This document shows positions 63,701-64,000 of a DNA stretch of 64,000 nt, in pieces. The stretch covers positions 2,420,327 to 2,484,326 of the forward strand of contig NZ_VUOC01000004.1 of NCBI RefSeq assembly GCF_008386695.1, read 5' to 3'. The notes beneath the pieces are model-generated. The model saw only the letters and a program-made list of their open reading frames with translations. It was not told where the DNA came from and did no database searches. Made by a program: the position numbers and the translations under genes. The first letter of the stretch is position 1, and every line of letters starts with the position of its first letter. This stretch comes from Chitinophaga agrisoli (lineage in GTDB: Bacteria > Bacteroidota > Bacteroidia > Chitinophagales > Chitinophagaceae).

Positions 63701-63879
63701 TGGCCGCTCTTCCATTTCATACATTCGTCGTATAGTACCGGAGAAGCCAGGTAGATAGCTTCCAGGAAAATAGGATCATCCAGCCGGGAGATAATGGTCT
63801 CTTCATCCAGATGACCGAACAATGGCAGGCGCGGAGTGCGCAACAGCAGCTGGGGATGGAATGAATATGGGATATTCAT
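60724..63879 (-). CDS. Full-length LanB lantibiotic dehydratase
   Basis: 1051 residues. N-terminal glutamylation domain (Lant_dehydr_N): SRCTPFGLFSGC at about residues 83-94, then the long helical and beta region to about 750. C-terminal elimination (SpaB_C-like) domain from about 775: EWLYYKCYCGARTADRILSD and FFFIRYNDPEFHIRLRF. Both halves are in one chain, unlike the split LanBs of some Bacteroidota loci. Class I LanB uses glutamyl-tRNA(Glu) to activate Ser/Thr; a tRNA-Glu gene lies 13 nt before its start. It leads the lanB-exporter-miniHlyD-precursor operon. Confidence 0.95.
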   Translation of the reverse strand: MNIPYSFHPQLLLRTPRLPLFGHLDEETIISRLDDPIFLEAIYLASPVLYDECMKWKSGQGGGDKERQKLLRSLTKYFTRMSSRCTPFGLFSGCNVLQWQEGVSNITLDASATRRHTRLDMHYLCALAQQLAGFAGIREHLLYYPNNSNYAMGDERRYVEYRYVNGRRSHQITSVLASPYLDRVLQEAKEGATISMLAAQLQDGDISGEEASTFVHEMISAQLLVNELEPAITGDEFIYQVQRVLERIQSAAPHDGVATVIQVLQEVNRLLHEIDNAPHNSAAQYRQVSALLDQLEVPYEENKLFQTDIIRVTTEAGFDAAIQQQLLAGLALLNRMAVPREQENLQSFIRRYYERYEDKEMPLLEVMDTETGIGYLAKGGEDNAPLLEAIGMPSTVNSEGNVRWGLIEKYLVNKVNDAYETGAYSTEIAEEEMKHLNNTVWQDLCPSLSVMFRLVDTGQPAIVLEQAGGASAANLLGRFAHADEGIRQLVCDITRREQENDPEVVYAEIIHLPESRVGNILLHPVFRDYEIPYLAKSSLDAAHQLDAGDLMVSVKNNRIILRSKRLNKQVVPRLSTAHNYSNNSLPVYHFLCDLQAAQHRVGLFFHWGSLRSQYKFLPRVTSKQLILSPASWRFLRSDFEPLLDVQHPQWKDMLAAFRKQWRVPRFILLADGDNEMLVDLENDTLVKLWIETIRNRSGLELKEYLQPQSGAVKDQHGHSYANQLVAVLIKQTPSYNGHPAIPRVMKQAQPQRSFTLGSEWLYYKCYCGARTADRILSDAVYPAVKELLAAQHIDQFFFIRYNDPEFHIRLRFHLPDTQRLGEVSALLHGWLRPFEQQGYIWKTQADTYNRELERYGHNSISLAETLFFHDSMATLEMLDNTWGDERDQIRWIWILRVIDELLDVFGYTLTQKLKFTEALKNAFAAEFHADKLLKTQLNNKYRDYRKEIEEIMDRRNDADSVLYPILELLQRKNEAMRPVAAQLLELQAASLLERPLDDLMSSYVHMLVNRVIPSRQRVHEMVIYDLLHQYYRGLNARQQNNNGKKTIIQAA

Positions 63880-63892
63880 ATGATAGCTTTTT

Positions 63893-63968
63893 TGGTACTG
63901 CGCACAGGAATCGAACCTGTATCTTCTCCGTGAAAGGGAGACGTCTTAAACCCTTTGACCAGCGCAGC
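63893..63968 (-). tRNA. tRNA-Glu (anticodon UUC), CCA encoded
   Basis: The - strand reads acceptor GCTGCGC/GCGCAGT (one G-U at the first pair), D-arm TGGTCAAAGGGTTTAAGAC, anticodon stem TCTCC/GGAGA with loop CTTTCAC (anticodon TTC, Glu), and T-arm ACAGG-TTCGATT-CCTGT. A at 63896 is the discriminator and the next three bases encode CCA. The first ATG of lanB is 13 nt beyond it. No match to the Bacteroidota promoter consensus lies between or within the tRNA. Confidence 0.94.
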
Positions 63969-64000
63969 GGATGGTTTATTTTATTATCTTTATCGCGGTT

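Larger units (their letters stand above)
54663..63968 (-). other. Class I lanthipeptide biosynthetic locus
   Basis: Transcribed in order: lanB, C39-ABC exporter, mini-HlyD, precursor, histidine kinase, LytTR regulator, lanC. Gene gaps from lanB to the precursor are 10-12 bp. Everything needed for dehydration, cyclisation, leader removal and export is present; no immunity gene or extra tailoring enzyme was recognised. Composition is host-like, unlike the island to its left. Confidence 0.88.

Noticed and set aside
1-64000. CRISPR arrays, insertion sequences and integrases
   Set aside because: No regularly spaced repeats, transposase or integrase motifs were recognised anywhere in the window.

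Overview
The window looks like chromosome of a Bacteroidota bacterium, most likely in or near Chitinophagaceae (Chitinophaga-like). Signs: a SusC/SusD pair with an STN domain beside an ECF sigma/FecR pair, an arginine operon led by a GNAT gene, FucP-type sugar permeases, a NagB-PIG-L fusion, DUF4221 and DUF6520-like proteins, and promoters of the TTTG-N19-TAnnTTTG type. The genus is an inference; no rRNA gene is present.

Layout. 1-3767 (- strand): arginine operon GNAT-argG-argC-argD (argD cut by the window edge). 4198-19904: a glycan and amino-sugar block with a GH29 fucosidase, galactokinase, two FucP-like permeases, a ROK sugar kinase, glycosylasparaginase, CutC, a secreted EEP-family hydrolase, a GH20 hexosaminidase and a NagB-PIG-L fusion. 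Together they could take apart fucosylated, GlcNAc-containing glycoprotein glycans and feed the sugars into glycolysis. 19958-23638: TonB-type receptor plus S41 protease. 23947-27966: five-gene operon (two paralogous PPM-type methyltransferases around a DinB protein, an amidotransferase and YpdA). 27971-37577: housekeeping genes (murB, priA, plsC-like, an FtsX-type permease, mtaB).

37696-54577: two identical tRNA-Val(UAC) genes, each with its own matching promoter and terminator, bracket about 17 kb. Most of that interval (about 37.8-51.7 kb) is clearly more AT-rich than the rest of the window. It carries an AraC regulator, a small HTH protein, a kinase-LanC fusion without the usual lyase domain, and an opposing set of exported proteins (CxxC lipoprotein, DUF4221-like protein, four-Cys DUF6520-like peptide, metallophosphoesterase, TlpA-like oxidoreductase, SusD, SusC). 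It reads as a horizontally acquired island. The sigma/FecR pair at its right edge is host-like in composition.

54663-63968: a compact class I lanthipeptide locus between tRNA-Val and tRNA-Glu. In transcription order it holds lanB, a C39 peptidase-ABC exporter, a miniature HlyD, a 63-aa precursor, a LytS/LytR-type two-component system and lanC. The precursor has the Bacteroidota class I leader motif and a GG site, but only one cysteine in its core. lanB starts 13 nt after the CCA end of tRNA-Glu. With the AT-rich island, this is the most likely place for new biology in the window.

All calls come from reading the sequence; no database search was run. GC statements are counts or estimates by eye.
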